In this document: one piece after another, positions 35,666 to 48,300 of the stretch
Layout of the letters: every line of letters starts with the position of its first letter
Position numbering within the stretch: position 1 is the stretch's first letter
Assembly (NCBI GenBank): GCA_023078555.1
Contig: CM041204.1
Coordinates: 2,139,985-2,203,984, forward strand
Source: Ulva prolifera
Taxonomy: Eukaryota > Chlorophyta > Ulvophyceae > Ulvales > Ulvaceae
Length of the DNA: 64,000 nucleotides
Direction: 5' to 3'
The notes under the pieces: model-generated
What the model was told of the DNA's origin: nothing
Seen by the model: only the letters and a program-made list of their open reading frames with translations
Databases searched by the model: none
Made by a program: the position numbers and the translations under genes

Positions 35666-37195
35666 CAATCGACGCTATTTTCAGATCCTGGATCATCTCA
35701 CTGGGCCACTCAGGGGTCACTTCAATCCCTCGATTCCCGGTAGCGTGCTGGGCGTTCGCTCAGACTCTTGACCATGCTAGACATTTCCGAAGTGTGGCCG
35801 CATTGGCAGTCGCGCGTAGGAAGAAGAATTGGGGCCAGTGTGTGGGGCGAGGGCCACATACTGTGGCCTACGGCCAAGCGCATTCTATGTTTGCATGGAA
35901 AGAGGCTGGACACATACATGACTGCAACCTATATTGTTTTGCAATGAGTCTGGTTGCATGCACCACTGCGCCACCTTGTCCAGGCCAGTGCGTCTTCTGT
36001 GCAGCATGCAGGGTCGCTTCTTTGCTTGGGCCCTGTTGGGGACGCCAACACAGAAGAATCGAGATTGTAGGCTTGGTGGTATGTGAAGTGTACACTATGT
36101 GTGTTTATATTCGTCCTGGCAGTGACCTGTAGATCATGCGACGGCCAATGGCTGTCTCGGAGCACTGGCGCCATTTCCCTTGTGCTTGATGCACTGCCCT
36201 TGTCTACTGTATGTGTACTAATGTATTGGACGTCTCCCCTGAACAGCTGCAGTTTAAGAAACACAAGGACTGCTCCACGCACATGCGGGTCAGATGCCGG
36301 GCCCTTAGTGCGCAGGGGAGCAGCTCTCACCGCCGCCTAGCCTATGCACCTGAACTGTGAGCGCATGCGGCCGCTAGCTGTGCACCGTCTTGGAGCCCTG
36401 CGACAATGCGTCCACCGACACGGAGCCCTTCTGTACTGTGCTGATCATCAGCGCTCTGTTGGTCAGACAGCAGCCCATGACCCCAGATGCCTTGATGACT
36501 TCTTGTCGCTCTCCTGACAGCCAGGAATGCAGCTGGTGCTGTGTTGTATTTACATGCCTAGCATATTCAGCTACCTAGCTGTTGGATTTGGAAAGCCAAA
36601 ATTGCTTGTGTAAGCAGCATGTTTCAGCCTCAGTGCATGTGGCACGCTTTGCCACCACCTGCTTCACCGTCATTGGGATAAAAAAAACGAGTACATGGCA
36701 TGTGGAGCTGTGAGTTGGGGAGTGGCATTGCACAATGCTTTCAGCTTGCCACATGATAAGGTGCTGGAAGATGGGGCATCAATATGATGCATGTGCACAT
36801 CACGCATTGTTTGCTGCCACTCATGCACCGACATGTAACTGCTGTGCTGGACATGTATCAAGCCGAGCCCAGCAACCAAGCGTGGCCAAGCTGGGGCTTG
36901 CCCTCGATGCCAACGCTGGACTGGGGCATGCATGCAGGCAGATGCTCGTACCACACATGATTGCATGTCCGCACTTCTTCCTCGGATGCCAATTGTAGCG
37001 TGTTGCTCCTGTAGTAAAACACCTCGGCACAATACGATGCGCTCGTCGCGGTCACAGTTGTTCAGGGCTCCATGCGCTTAAGATTCAGTTTTGTCCTCGG
37101 CATCAAATAGTGCATTGAATTCGCTACAGTGTGGACAAATTAGGGCACATTGTTTTTGATTTTTATAAATATCGTCGGCATCAACCTTCTTTGCC
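35666..37195. other. Spacer between carboxypeptidase genes 2 and 3
   Basis: 1.5 kb with no recognised gene. It holds the 3' UTR of copy 2 and the promoter of copy 3, the latter A+T-rich just before the ATG. Confidence 0.5.
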
Positions 37196-40100
37196 ATGGT
37201 GAATCAGGCACGTTGCCTGTTCTTGGCAGCGCTCGCCGCTGTGACGTGGAAGGCCTCTGTCGCATCCGAACATGCCCGCCTGCGCGAGATCAGCTTGGAC
37301 CTGGAGCTGATGGGTCACAAGCTTCCAATTGATCCTCACGGAGATGATGGGCCCAAACGCTCTGCGGGATACTTCGCTCTCAATCGTACCGAGGTACGCG
37401 ACTTGCAGGAGGTAACACTGGCTGAATGCCTTGCTGATGTTCCGACGAGACATAGGCGATCCTTGCAGGCAGCAGAGATGTTCTACTTTTTCTTCGAGAG
37501 CCGGAGTGATCCTGAGAACGACCCTGTTGTGCTCTGGATGACCGGTGCGATCATCGCTTGTTTGTGCCGTGCTACACCTGCTATGCACATGCTCCGGTGC
37601 ACCTGTGCTGCTGAGGCAGTAGCAGACAGCTGCATACGATGAGAATGACTCAAGGGCACGTCCGCTCGAGAGGTCGCATTGGCCCAGATCTGTCTAAGGA
37701 CGCATCAGCAAGCTGTGGTCAAGGCAAATTCGAACTGCAGGGTTGGCAATGTGCAGGTGGGCCGGGATGCAGTTCGGAGCTGGCTGTGTTTTATGGTATG
37801 TTCTGTCTTCCAAGTTATGTACAGCATTTGATGGGCTTGGCTACGGTGAACCTATGATGGCATGCCCGTTGACAGTGGCGTACTCATTGACTACATTTTT
37901 GCCCGGATCGCGACCAACCTTCTATTTCATCATTTCTGCAGAGAATGGGCCCTTCAAAATCAACAAAGACCTGACTTTAGAGGACAATCCGGATGGCTGG
38001 GACGTTTCGCACAACATGATCTATGTTGACCAGCCCATTGGGACAGGCTACTCCTACTCCACTGACCCTGCAGATACAGTGCACAACGAAAAGGGTAGGC
38101 TCTGCGCATCCTCCTGGTAATTCAATTGATGGTGGCCTGGGTCGTTTTGTACAGACAGTTCCTGGCACGCCATCGTTGGCCAACAGTGCCCAAGTGGTCA
38201 AATCGAGACATTTGACAGTAGCTGGCTCAGGCCAAGCGCTGCAAGCACCTAAGCAAGCCTTGGGCACAACAGACCGCATCTGGGTTGTTAAGGCAACACA
38301 AAACCTCGTCTCGACAGGCTGGGGTGTGGGGGTGCAGGGGTGGCGCACGACATGCTGGACTTCCTGCAGGAGTTCCTCGCCGCCCACCCCGAGCTCGCAG
38401 ACAACGACTTCTACGTCACCGGGGAGTCGTACGCAGGCCACTACGTGCCCGCCGTCGCCCACCGCGTCTGGCAGTACAACAAGGCCGGCACTGGCGCACC
38501 CATCCCCCTCAAGGGCCTCGCCATCGGTGCGCCTGCACTCCTGCAGCTGCAGCCCAACACTGCACCTCACTGTCACACATCCCCGCGTGCTGAATTGGTT
38601 CCACTGCCTTCCGCGACATGGAAAGCTTTTGCCAGAGCAATTTGTGTGGCGTTGCTGCCTGGCTGTGAGATAAGAGCAACTGCACGCAGGCAACGGCCTG
38701 ACAGATCCTGAGATTCAGTACGGCGCCTACGCCGACTTTGCCCTCCAGAACGATCTCATCTCAAAGCAGGAGCGCGACCGCATCCAGGGCTACTACCCCC
38801 GCTGCAAGTGGGCGATCCAAGTGTGCAACAAGCACCACTGGGCGCTCGCCTGCGAGAGCGCGCTCGCGTACTGCCAGGCCAGCATCTTCGGCCAGATCAT
38901 GGCGGAAGCGGGCAACATCAACGTGTACGACATCCGCAAGCCCTGCATCGGCGCCCTCTGCTACGACTTCTCGCTCCTCTCGGAGTACCTCGCGCAGGAC
39001 AACGTGCGAATTCTCACTCCCGTCCCCGCGTGCCCTGTCGGTTCACATGTGAGGTCTGTGCGCATGCGTGGCGGGCCGGCTCGCCGTGTGGGCAGCTGAT
39101 TCTGCAGAGGTATGCATAAGCGCGTATGCTGTGTGATTTGACTCTGAGGGCAGTGTTTGGCACAATTGTGAACGGGTATACACGCCCGGCTAGGCCATGC
39201 TGCAGACTGCGTGACGTGCTCGCGGCAGCGGCCGGGCGATAGCGCCCATCTGCTGGCACGCAGATCCGCTGCGTGGCAGTTACAGTGAGCGCCAGCTGGC
39301 AGTGATCGCAGCTGACCGTCCGCATGGGGGTACCCGGGCTCAAAACGCGTGTGAGTGAACAGGATGCCATCTCTTTCGGCGATTCCCAGTTTGGGGCCTT
39401 GCATGTATGCTGCTGCAGTACAGGAGCTATGGCAGTGCGGCAGGGTCGGGTCGGGCGAGTGACTGTGCGCGAGAGTGCGTGCAGGTGCGCGAGGCGCTGG
39501 GGGTGGAGGGCCGGAAGTTCGTGGAGTGTACCCCGGAGGTGCACTCCAACTTCATGGCTGACTGGATGCTGGATGTGCGCCCCCTGCCACTTGCCACCGC
39601 ACTGCAGTCCTGCGCTCCCTCTGTGTTCCTCCGGGTGTCACACAGCTTTGGTTTGATTGACTGCATGGTGGGCGTGTTGTGCTCACCTGAGCACGCCTCC
39701 ACGTTGTCCTGGAGATGTGAAGCGATCCAGACGTGTGCGATGGGACAGAGGAGTCTGCCCGAGAGATCAGCGCTGATACTGATCCGCGCTGCGTCTGTGA
39801 ATGTCATCCACATGCATGCTGGGCATGCATGCAGTCTGCGACGGTGTTCCCGGAGATGCTGGACGACGGCGTGCGGGTGATGATCTATGCGGGTGAGAAG
39901 GACCTCATCTGCAACTGGCTCGGCAACCGGCGGTGGGTGGACGCGCTGCAGTGGTCTGGCGCCGCGGCCTGGGCCGCCGCGGACGACTGCGAGTGGCAGG
40001 TGGAGGGCGCGGCCGCGGGCAGCATCCGGCAGGCGGGCGCGCTGTCCTTCGTGAAGGTCTACAAAGCCGGCCACATGGTGCGCCAGCCTCCGCGAAGGGG

Positions 40101-40583
40101 GTCTCCGCCCATGCATATACCTGCAACGCCGCTGATGCGCTCGGCGCCCCCATGCATGTAGCACATCAGCAAATGGTCAATGGGCTGCTGACATGGTGGG
40201 CCAGTCATGGGCAGGGGCTCACAGCTCACCCACACAAAGCCGATGAGCTGGCCAGGCATATGTTATGGCCCACTTAACGTATGACTCTGGTGCCGCCGAA
40301 CTGCATTAGCGGCATGCCTGAGCCGCCGCGGCAGGCGCGATTGCTCCATCTCTCTGTGCGGCGTTGGCATCGTCGATGACGCTGTGCATGGGGTCTCATG
40401 TGGGACTGCAGCCGCCAATGCATGCATGCGTGCGTGCAGGTGCCGATGGACCAGGGCACCAACAGCCTGGACATGCTGACCCACCTCACCCGGGACAAGG
40501 CCTTCAAGTGCCACGGCCCCGCCCTCCCACAGCCGACGGCGGCCCTCTCCCGCGCCGCGCTCACCGCCGACGGCTCCTCCTGA
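37196..40583 (+). CDS. Serine carboxypeptidase (S10 family), tandem copy 3
   Basis: Third paralogue, with exons 37196-37393, 37469-37544, 37757-37795, 37942-38094, 38338-38526, 38690-39003, 39485-39574, 39835-40077 and 40440-40583 (481 residues). The signal peptide region reads MVNQARCLFLAALAAVTW. Ser186 (GESYAGHY), Asp376 (YAGEKDLICNW) and His433 (YKAGHM) form an intact triad. Exon 7 is one codon shorter than in the other copies (EGRKFVEC against EGRPPWVEC in copy 2), and the last exon is longer, adding a Pro/Ala-rich insert before the shared ending ALTADGSS. Splice sites are all GT-AG with tgcag or cgcag acceptors. Presumably secreted or vacuolar like its neighbours. Confidence 0.92.
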
Positions 40584-42385
40584 GCCGTCACTTGTGCATA
40601 ACCCCTCCAAGGCCGTCAACGGCGCTCTCCGGGGGAACCGGGGATGCTGACATCGTGACCGACAAACTGCCACACACCTCCTGCCAACGGTAGACTCAGG
40701 CTGGCAGTTTCGAGGGCGGGAGGGGAGGTGCCTGTGGGTGTGCGTCATGATCTTACAAAGGCCCATGTGCACTGCCAAGAAGGGACTGCAGGGGTACCTG
40801 AGTGAAGCATGCTGAGTCATGGCAGCGCCATGCGATGCTCAGACGGCAACCGCACTGTGTGCATGCCCGGTCGTGAGTGATGCGCGAGGCTCATGCGCTG
40901 CTCGGATGTGCAGGCCTGGCCGCTGTCACCTGCGAAATGCCGGAGGATGCCCCCAGGGAAATCCACCGTGTGCACGGCCGCCACGCCGATCATGTGTAGC
41001 CACGCCGATCATGTGTAGCGAATGCATTTGCTCTGCTGTGAGGGAGCATTGGCTCCCGAAGTGGAGCTGTTTTGCAGAGTCATGCCCTGCTGTGAAACAT
41101 GGGCGTGTTTGGTTCGGATCCGAGCTGCGTGACTTAGCGCCCACCATAGCGGCCAGGGGATTGTGCACCGTTACGCGCTTCCCCTGTTATTTTATCCTAT
41201 GCCTGCAATGTGGATTTTGCCTTGCGCCATCGCTTTGGACGCAGGCCACATCTTGTGGAGCACCTGTATGCACATGCCTGGATGTGTGTTTCCTTTGTAT
41301 TGCCATGTTCCTTGAGGCATCTCCGTCGATAGGCTTCCGACTGTGTAACGGTGAGCGTTTCCCAGGTTCCTGAAGAGGTCGACATTGCCTTGTGTTTACA
41401 AACTGTCCGAAGTATGACAGTGTACGAGATCTTATATTTTGACACAGTCATCATAGCGATAGTCCACTACGTTCAGCACTAAGTACACAACTCCTGTTGT
41501 ATCGGTAGGCAGCTAACGTCAGTAGATGATAGGTCTGACATGGCAGCCTCTACAGTTCCACACCTCCGCACTCGACGATCATGCGGGTGCCACTGAAGCC
41601 TGCCGCAATGTGAAGTGTGTGAACTCTCTCTTGAGTGGGATTTCATGCCGGATTACACATTGAGACAGCCCTGCCTTGCAACCATGCTCATAGCACCATG
41701 ATGAATCAGCACTAGGGCATACCAGCCGTTCATACCCGGCATCAAGTTAGCAAAGTACAATAACGTCAGAAATTTGGTCATCAGCAAAAACCCATAATAC
41801 TACCAGTATATGTACCGCCTGCCCACATTCCAAGCATAGCTAAGGACATACATTGACCCAACGGCCGTGAGGGTCAGGATGTTGGGAGAAAAAGCGAGCC
41901 ACCCCCGAGCAATACGTCTGCTGTATTGACAAACGCTCAACACAGCATGAGAGCCTGGCGCCCGCAGTTGACGATACAAGCAACGCGCTGCAGCTGCGGA
42001 AACGCCCCGCCATGCACAATCACATGCATTATGCGCGTATGTGCGGCGTGCCTGGTGTGAGGCATGCATGGCGCACACACGTAATCCACCCCCGCGCTCT
42101 TTCAGACTCGTAGCATGTGGGGCCTTGGGATTGAGAGACAGGGTGCGTGTGAGAGCATGCAAGCGTAACTGAGGCCACACCGGGCCCCAACACACAAGGG
42201 CCACACAGCATCAGCGACATGTAAACATCACATCCTCTACGCATCCCTTCAGGACACAGGGAAATTATTGATGGTAGCTGACAGATGCACCCCCAATCGC
42301 CGGTGACAACCCCGCCGGGCCGGAACTGCCGGTGCAGTCATACATACACACACGGGAGCACGAGGATCCTGTCGACTGCCTGCCA
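40584..42385. other. Intergenic sequence between carboxypeptidase 3 and the bestrophin gene
   Basis: The two genes converge here. No further gene was recognised. A 19-base unit, CACGCCGATCATGTGTAGC, is repeated in tandem at 40982-41000 and 41001-41019. Confidence 0.5.
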
Positions 42386-45300
42386 TCAGGGTTCGGCGGG
42401 CGGGTTGCCGGGCACATGTGCGGCGTCGGTGGAAGGGGGTTGCGGAGAGGGGCTCTCGCGGGGGGTGCCGTACGCGGCGGCGGCGGACTTGAAGGCGCCG
42501 CGAGAGGGCACTGCGCGGTGACCGCGCAGGCCGCCGGTGGCCGACACATGCTGCCGCCGCCGGGGCGGGGAGGCGGCGGGGATCGAGGACGCTGAGCCGC
42601 GGCGCGCTGTGCTGCACGTGCTGGCGATGTCCGCCCCCGCGAGCCACGGCGACGGGCTGTCCTGCATGGAAATCCGCATGCATGCACTGCAACACGGCTT
42701 CGTCGGCTGGCCGATGCTAGCCTCATGATGTGACATTGGAAACCATCCCGGAAAGCCGGGGGCTTATGCTGATGGGCATATACTACAGGGCAACAGACCT
42801 CCAGCATCTATAGAAGGGAACGATTTGGCGCAATAGCACTGCGTTTGTTGAAGGCATGCAATGACTGCTTCTAGCTGAAAAGGCGGGATCGCCGTGTGGA
42901 TCATGATTGAACCCACACGATGCCATGTGCTTCTCCGTATGCATGGGCTGGAACAGAATCTGCCGGCGAATGCATGAGAACAGCCTCGCACCCTGAACGC
43001 GCTGTCCACGCTGCGCTCCATGCTGCGGTCCTCGTACGAGCTGCTCGTGGGCTTCGGGATCACGATATTCTGGTACAGCGACACCTCGACGTCTCCCGCG
43101 AGCATGCCGTCGGGACTCACCATCGGCGCCGCCTCAGGGTTCAGCGGCCGCGCGTTTGCCGCGATGATCGGCAGCGGCAGCGGCGAGCCCGCTGCGCGCT
43201 GTGCAAGCTTTGCGGAGGCTGATGTGTCTACAGGTGACGCCGCGGCGGCGTTCGCGCGGTAGCTCTGCGAGAGGAGCGACGCCAGCTCGACCATGCGCTG
43301 CTGCTTCCGTGCATCGCTCAGGGGGTCATATGTCGCGCCGGCCGTGCCGCTTTGCGTCGTGCCGGACGTCACCGACCCCCGCACCGGCGGCTCGCCGCTC
43401 TTGGCGGTGGACATGGGCGTTGCGTCCACGCTGGAGCTCGCCCCGCCGTCCGAGCCGCTGCCCGGCGCGCCGTCACTGTCGTACACGTGCTGTGGCCCTT
43501 CGCCTGCCGGCGTGCTGTGCGTGCTGCGCTCCCTGTCCAGCTCCGGGCCGGGCGGGCCCGCCGACATCGCGCTGGCCACCATCGCGGCCGTGACGGCCGC
43601 GGCGATGGATGGCCGCGGCGGCGAACCCTGTGGCAGCGCATCTCCCAACCTTACCGCATGTGGAACGGCGTCGGCGCGAGTCGCGCCGGGGGGGGCGGCA
43701 CTGGCCGGCCGCGGTGCGCACACCGGCGGAACAGGCGCGTGTCGCCGGGTTGTATGCATGGGGGTGTAGGTGCCGGGGAACATCTGGAACGCGCCGGTGG
43801 AGATGCGCTTGGACGAGAACGTCGGGGGTGGCTGAGATGGCCCCGCTGCGGATGGGCTGTCGGCCGCGTAGTAGCTGTCAGGCACGTTTGCCTGCTGCAT
43901 GGGGTGGGCCTCTGAGATGCGCTGCAGGGGCTTGGTGGATGTTGAGATGGACGCTGGGGCGGCGCCGCTCACGAAGGAGCCGAAGCCGCCGGCGCCCGTG
44001 TTGACTCCACAGCGCCCATGACCCTGCATGCCGTGACCATGCGTGGTCTGCATCTGCACATTCCGGCTCTTCGTATTCCGGCCATTTGCATTCTAACCCT
44101 CCATCTCCCCCCTGAAACTGACTTTGAACGCTCAACATGGGACATGTAGGAACTGCACGCAGCAAACGATGGGCACTCAGGCGGTCTGAATCTCAATGTA
44201 CACTTGCAATGGACTGGCCGAGGTAGTGATGTAGCAGTGATGCGGACTGATGAGCAGCACCTGTGGAGCAACGTGGTTGGTGTGCTGTGGTACAACTCCT
44301 CCCGTGAGTGTCGCAGATGACGTGGCGCCGGCCGATGCGCCAGCTGCGTCCGTTTCAGTCAGCGACGGCACCACGCTATGAGACGTGTCCCCTCCCAGTC
44401 TCGCATCCTCATCCTCACCGGTGTCCCCGGACAGCGGCTGCAGCAGTGGCCGCACGTCCGTTGAATGCATGGTATCCATGCGTGCAGCCTCGGAGCTGTG
44501 CTGGCCGAGTGCTCCGATGAATCCGCCGTCGCTGGGGTGGTTCCGGGGCGGCCCGGCGTGGCCAGAGGCGGCGCTCACGGAGGCCGTGAAGGTGGCGCAG
44601 TGGCCGGAGGACGCTGTGGCTATGAGGCCCTCGACGCGCTGCGGGTGGTGTAGCCAATCCTGCACGAGCTGCGTAGCGCGCAGCGGGGAGCTTCCGTCCA
44701 TGTGGTCTCGCCTGCTCGCGAACGCAGGGTGCACCGGCCCCTACAGACAAAGCATGCCAGGTGATCCTGTATTTGATGTGCATACTTGATATGTTGATAT
44801 ACCGACATGGTGTTGAACTTCAGTCTGATATAAAATCAGGCATACGCAGCTGTGCATCCCAGGATTTCAATCTAAAAAGACTGACAGCATGCTCGAAGTC
44901 AGCCGCGAGCGTGCCGGATGATCTCCCCAAAACCCAGCTTTGCTTCATAGCTCACGACGCATGCATCAACGGGCCCGACACAGGGACCGCACCCGCGTGC
45001 CCCCCGAATCAAACATGTCCCTCCCTCCGTCGCCCCCGGAGCTCCCCCGCTGCGGCGACGCCCCCACCGCGTCCCCGCCGCTGCGGCTGTCCCGCGCATG
45101 CGTGCCGTACGTGTCGGTCCGCAGCGACGGCGCGAGCCGCAGCTCTGGCAGGCACGCGAGGACCTCTTGAGAGTCCGCGCTGCCGCTGCGGCCGCTGGGC
45201 AGCCGCCGCGCGCCGCCGCGCTGCGCGGACCGCCACCGCGCCTTCCACAGCATCTGCCGCTCGCGGTCCGCCGCGGCGATGTCGTGGTGGGAGGAATACG

Positions 45301-48300
45301 GGCGGACGGCGAGGCCGGCGCCCGCGGGCTGGCTGGTGGACACGCCGGTGGGCGGCGCAGCAGCCTCGTGCTCCGTGCCGTCGTCCGGATCCCACTGCAT
45401 GCATGCGCCGCGCGTGCTGCCAGGATGTGCGCTGTTCCTCAGGTGCTACCTGCCTCCTCACCCTGAGTCTTGTGACGCTGACAAGTGCCTTGTTTCGCGG
45501 TCCCAGTGCCCAACGCTGCCAGAGTACCGCACTTAATTAAAAGCCCCGACATGTAACGTGGAACGCTGGGTTTTCTAGGTACTAGGCTAGGTATATCAAA
45601 GCACGATCTTTCGGGGAGACTGACCCAATAAAGATCAAACATTTTAGACCTAGACCCTATGTAATGCTGTTTAATTCGCCGACCCCTGTGATGAAGTACG
45701 GTGTGCACACAGATGCGGCATATTGATGTCGTCTCGAGGTTTTGCGAAAGTAACATGATGACACAGCGCAGCGTAGCTCAAGAGGGAAGGGGGGGGGGGG
45801 GGGGGGGGGGGCGCACGTGTGGCATAGACGGCAGGTTGTTCGGGCCAACGATGCCGGCGCAGTCGGTGAACGCGACGGGGCGCGTCGTGCGCGTCACGGC
45901 CAGCAGCCGCTCATTCAGCCGGTACTGCATCTGCGCCAGCGGCAGCTGGTTAGGGTTGTGGCTGAAGGGCTCGGCGAGCTCCGCGGCGACCTCGTTCATC
46001 ACCGCCAGCGCCTGCACGGCGCAGCACCGTTGTCAGGTCTGATGGCCTCGGTTTGCCTGCGCCACACGTACAACCGAACAGATCTGTTCTGTTGAGCAAT
46101 TTCTGTCGGCAGGGGTCACTGCGCAGTGGGACGAATGAGCAGCTTCAGGAATCCTCAGATCCCGAGCAATCACGACCCAACTTCAGTTGAATACTGATTT
46201 GTGCGCTGGGGGCTGTGGCCGATGACCTCAGCAATTCAAGGATAATTCATCGAAGGGACCCAGCCCCGGCATCAACCCGGCAGAGGCATCGCAGCTAGCC
46301 GCCCTGTCAAGGTGACAGCAATTTCTCAGCGTGGTCGTGGTAGCCGTGAACAGCATGTAGACACACACATCTACGCAAACACACGCGCCCCTGCTGATAC
46401 AGCCGCACAGATGCAAACGCGGCTGTGCTGTGCTGATACCGCCGCTCAGTGCAGGTGCACTTGTGGCCACGAATCGCCCCGCCCATGCATGCACCCAATT
46501 GCTGCGGCGTGCCGGAGTATCATATTGCAGCACGAAGCACGCAGCACACAGCACGCAGCACGGCAGAGCGCGGCTGTAGCAGGGGCACACACCAGCACCA
46601 CGAGGCCAGCGGAGACGGCGGCCCCGGCGGCACCGGCCGCGGTGGCGGCCATGTGAAAAGGCAGGCCCAGCGCGCACAGCAGGAGCAGGCCGGAGGCCGC
46701 CTGTGCCCACGCAAACGGGAATGGCGTGTCCACGAGGGTCCTGCACAGCAGACGCGGCTGTTTGCCCGGGCGCCAGAGCTGCGCGGTCGGAAGCAGTGGC
46801 ACGCATCACACGGCATGCTCATCGTTCTTCCTCAGTCCCTGAGGGCTTCCAAACGGCCACGGGAGCTTCGGAGGCCTCGTCTGTGGAAGTACATATTAGA
46901 ATGTAGAGTCCGCCCCCCACCCACCGCAGCGTGCCGCGAGCGCCCAGGCCGGGTGATTGCAGTCGAGCCTGAATGCACAGGCCAGCCTGCCTACAGGCTG
47001 CGAAAACCCTACCTCAGCAGCCCCCGGAGCAGCCGGGGCGGCGACCGTGGTCATGGCGCAAGGGCCGGCCGCCGCTGCCGGCGGTGGCAGGCAGGCGAGC
47101 GAGCGAGGGCATGTACGCTGCGCCGTGCTGTGCTGTGCGGAATACGCACAGCTGCAGGCAACTCTCCGCAGGCCACCGGCACATGCGAGGCACACCAGAG
47201 CGCCTCCGCTCGGCACAACCATGCATGCAGCGTATGGCGACCAGCCATCACCGATGTACCCGCCGTTGGGGTATGGTGAGAGCGGCACGAGGGAGCAGCA
47301 GCAGCTGTGTCTGGCTGTGGCGTCAGAGAGTGAAGCGCACCTGCACTGGCCGAGGGCTGACATAGCATCGGTGAGGAGCGCCGCGAGGCGGCCGTGCTGT
47401 GCCGGCGGCGCCGCGATGCCCCCGGCCGCGACGCGCTGCAGGAGCAGCTGCTGAAGCCATGCATGCACCACATGCACGCGCTCGGTTGGCGCCGGAGCAT
47501 AGCACCCTGCACATGCCACCTCGGCTGCTCAGCGGGAGTTAGTCGGTGCGTGCACAGCGTTCGCGTGTACAAACCAATCATAGCATATGTAACAGCCGAA
47601 TGCGAGCATATGTAACAGCCGAATGCGAGCATATGTGACAGCCGAATGTGAAGTTGGTGTCTGTGGAGCCAGGCTTGACACTGCGAGTGAGGAATGCGGT
47701 AAAAAAATCACAACAATCAGTCGAGTGCTCTTGTACGGTGCAGGATCGCGGGTGATACCTTCAAGCGCTTCGTTTCCATGGAGTTCCTAATTCCCTGCGC
47801 AGATCACGGAAGCGTGGCGGGTGTTGATGAGCATCAGTAGACACTGCAGTAGCTTTGGTGGCTGGTGGGGGCTGGCACGGTGGTGCACTGGGTCCATGGC
47901 CTTAAGGGGGGGGGGGGGGGGGGGGGTTAGGGAGGTCCCCGTTCAATCCCATTTAAAACCAAATTACTAGAACTACGTTCATATGCATGGCAGGCCAGGA
48001 ACGGGCGCTTCATCAGGTGCAGCGGCTCAGGTGAACTCAACAGGATTCACCAAGACAGGGTCCCCAGCAGCTGATCATGACTTGAAGTACCTGCCTCTGG
48101 CCCTGCATTGAGCGCACCTGCGCAGATGGCCGATCAAAACCCGGCCAAGCTTGTGTTTGTTTATCCCACACGACATCTCATGGGAGATGACGATGTGTGC
48201 ATGTCCCAGAACAAGTGATGAACATTAGACAGGACAATTGAGTCCCGGATTTCGGAATTGGTCCGGTATTTCGGAATGGACAATGTCCAAATGGTTACAG

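Noticed and set aside
42764..44059. A separate regulatory protein encoded by the 431-codon minus-strand frame
   Set aside because: The frame joins in phase, with standard splice sites, to upstream bestrophin exons and to a downstream exon ending at 42386, so I treat it as the bestrophin tail. A separate gene remains possible.
47906..47945. TTAGGG next to a G run as a telomere remnant
   Set aside because: There is a single hexamer beside a homopolymer, with no repetition.
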